NCBI GenBank assembly: GCA_005889515.1
Contig: VBHE01000227.1
Span: forward strand, 3,371 to 9,209
Direction of reading: 5' to 3'
Source: Chloroflexota bacterium
GTDB taxonomy: Bacteria > Chloroflexota > Dormibacteria > Aeolococcales > Aeolococcaceae
Length of the DNA: 5,839 bases
Shown: positions 5,288 through 5,839 of the stretch, piece after piece
How the letters are laid out: every line of letters starts with the position of its first letter
How positions within the stretch are numbered: position 1 is the stretch's first letter
Program-made: the position numbers and the translations under genes
Notes under the pieces: model-generated
What the model was told of the DNA's origin: nothing
Databases searched by the model: none
Seen by the model: the letters and a program-made list of their open reading frames with translations, nothing else

Positions 5288-5696
5288 TCGGGGCTTGTCG
5301 TCCACCACCTGCAGGGCTCGCGGGACAGGTCGCTGACATCGGCCGCGGACACCGCTGGGACATCGCCGGCGACGACGACATCAGTCTCCCCCTCCTCGGT
5401 GAGCGCTGATTCACCGAGCACTCGGTCATCGCCGTCGGCCGTCCACTGCTGATGCGCGGCCACCACGCATGGCCGTCGCCTGCGAGCCGCCGGCGCGACG
5501 ACCTCATCGCGTGCCTCGACCGGAGCGAGCCCTCAATCGAACTCCGACCAGCGGAGGGCGCCGCCGTCCTCGAGAGCGATGCCGCCGCCCGAGCGCTGTT
5601 GCTCTGGGGCCGCCAGCATGCGCGTGAGAACCGTGATTACCGGGAGTATCGAAGCGACGTGCGCAGCCGCTCGTCGTCGTGGGTGCGCCTCCGCCG
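5284..5696 (+). pseudogene. Stop-interrupted coding trace (unknown protein remnant)
   Basis: In one plus frame, 5305-5406 reads LAGQVADIGRGHRW and GDDDISLPLLGER. A TGA follows at 5407-5409, then the same frame continues TEHSVIAVGRPLL, DDLIACLDRSEPSIEL, EGAAVLESDAAARALLLWG and ENRDYREYRSDVRSRS. Third codon positions are very G/C-rich on both sides of the stop, higher than in the opposite strand read codon for codon. This suggests one gene broken by a nonsense change. Possible starts are GTG 5284 or ATG 5452, neither with a clear Shine-Dalgarno. After 5697 the frame stays open to the window edge but runs antisense to the small minus-strand gene. No family is recognised, and two small genes with an overlapping gap cannot be excluded. 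Confidence 0.35.
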
Positions 5697-5834
5697 CTAC
5701 CTTCCCGTCTTCTGCTTGCTCGCTTGGGCGTTGCTGATCTTCGCGGCGCGTTCCTTGCTCATCCCCTTGTCGCGGAGCGCCTCGTACGTCTTCGGCTTCT
5801 TCACCGAGCGTCCGGGCTTCTTCGTTCCGGGCAT
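5697..5834 (-). CDS. Small basic protein, DUF7218-like
   Basis: A 45-residue, Lys/Arg-rich protein starting at the ATG at 5834 and ending at TAG (5697-5699). Seen: a basic N-terminus (MPGTKKPGRSVKKPK), then the core TYEALRDKGMSKERAAKISN (16-35), then a short tail ASKQKTGR. This core matches, from memory, the small actinobacterial proteins called DUF7218, some of which carry a Rho-N-like domain after it; none is present here. Function is unknown; nucleic-acid binding is a guess from charge. Codons are strongly G/C-ending. Only five bases of upstream sequence are visible, so the start and its ribosome binding site cannot be checked. Confidence 0.72.
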   Translation of the reverse strand: MPGTKKPGRSVKKPKTYEALRDKGMSKERAAKISNAQASKQKTGR

Positions 5835-5839
5835 TGCGC

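Noticed and set aside
5018..5308. 96-codon minus-strand reading with a mildly hydrophobic start
   Set aside because: Third-position bias is weaker than on the plus strand in the same stretch, and there is no recognisable family; kept only as a competitor to the 5057-5287 reading.
1..5839. tRNA, rRNA, CRISPR array, insertion sequence or phage genes
   Set aside because: Both strands were read by eye and no cloverleaf, regular spacer array, transposase motif or terminal inverted repeats were seen.

Overview
The window is high-GC DNA with strongly G/C-ending codons and Shine-Dalgarno leaders. Its gene content is a polyphosphate-type CHAD protein, a dodecin, a PoxB-like thiamine enzyme, a mandelate-racemase-type enolase and a short basic protein of the DUF7218 type. 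Together these suggest a chromosomal segment of an actinomycete or a relative of that group. No rRNA, tRNA, CRISPR array, insertion sequence or phage gene was found. The taxonomic call is inference from composition and gene families only.

Left part (1-2319): a divergent pair. On the minus strand is the N-terminal two thirds of a ThDP-dependent enzyme resembling pyruvate oxidase/pyruvate:quinone oxidoreductase; its 3' part lies beyond base 1. On the plus strand, starting 97 bases away, is a complete MR/MLE enolase-superfamily enzyme with all expected metal ligands and the acid/base set of the mandelate racemase subgroup. A perfect 11+2+11 GC palindrome sits between the two starts.

Middle part (2320-4753): a plus-strand CHAD protein in which the CYTH domain that normally precedes it is reduced to a remnant. 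Next is a convergent minus-strand membrane protein of unknown function with an unclear start. Last is a plus-strand dodecin of the type lacking the flavin-stacking Trp and Gln. The gap between the membrane protein and dodecin holds a 9-base-periodic G-rich stretch (possible G-quadruplex) and an operator-like palindrome array.

Right part (4754-5839): about 900 bases without a securely recognised gene. It holds a strong hairpin whose flanking T-tract reads as a terminator on the minus strand, then plus-strand coding-like traces broken by a stop and probable frame changes, which look like a decaying gene. The window ends in a small basic minus-strand protein gene.

Functional reading: PoxB-like enzymes, CHAD proteins and dodecins are each associated in other bacteria with stationary-phase or stress physiology (acetate formation from pyruvate, polyphosphate granules, flavin or metal storage). 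The gene directions alternate, so there is no single operon, and any shared role is inference.
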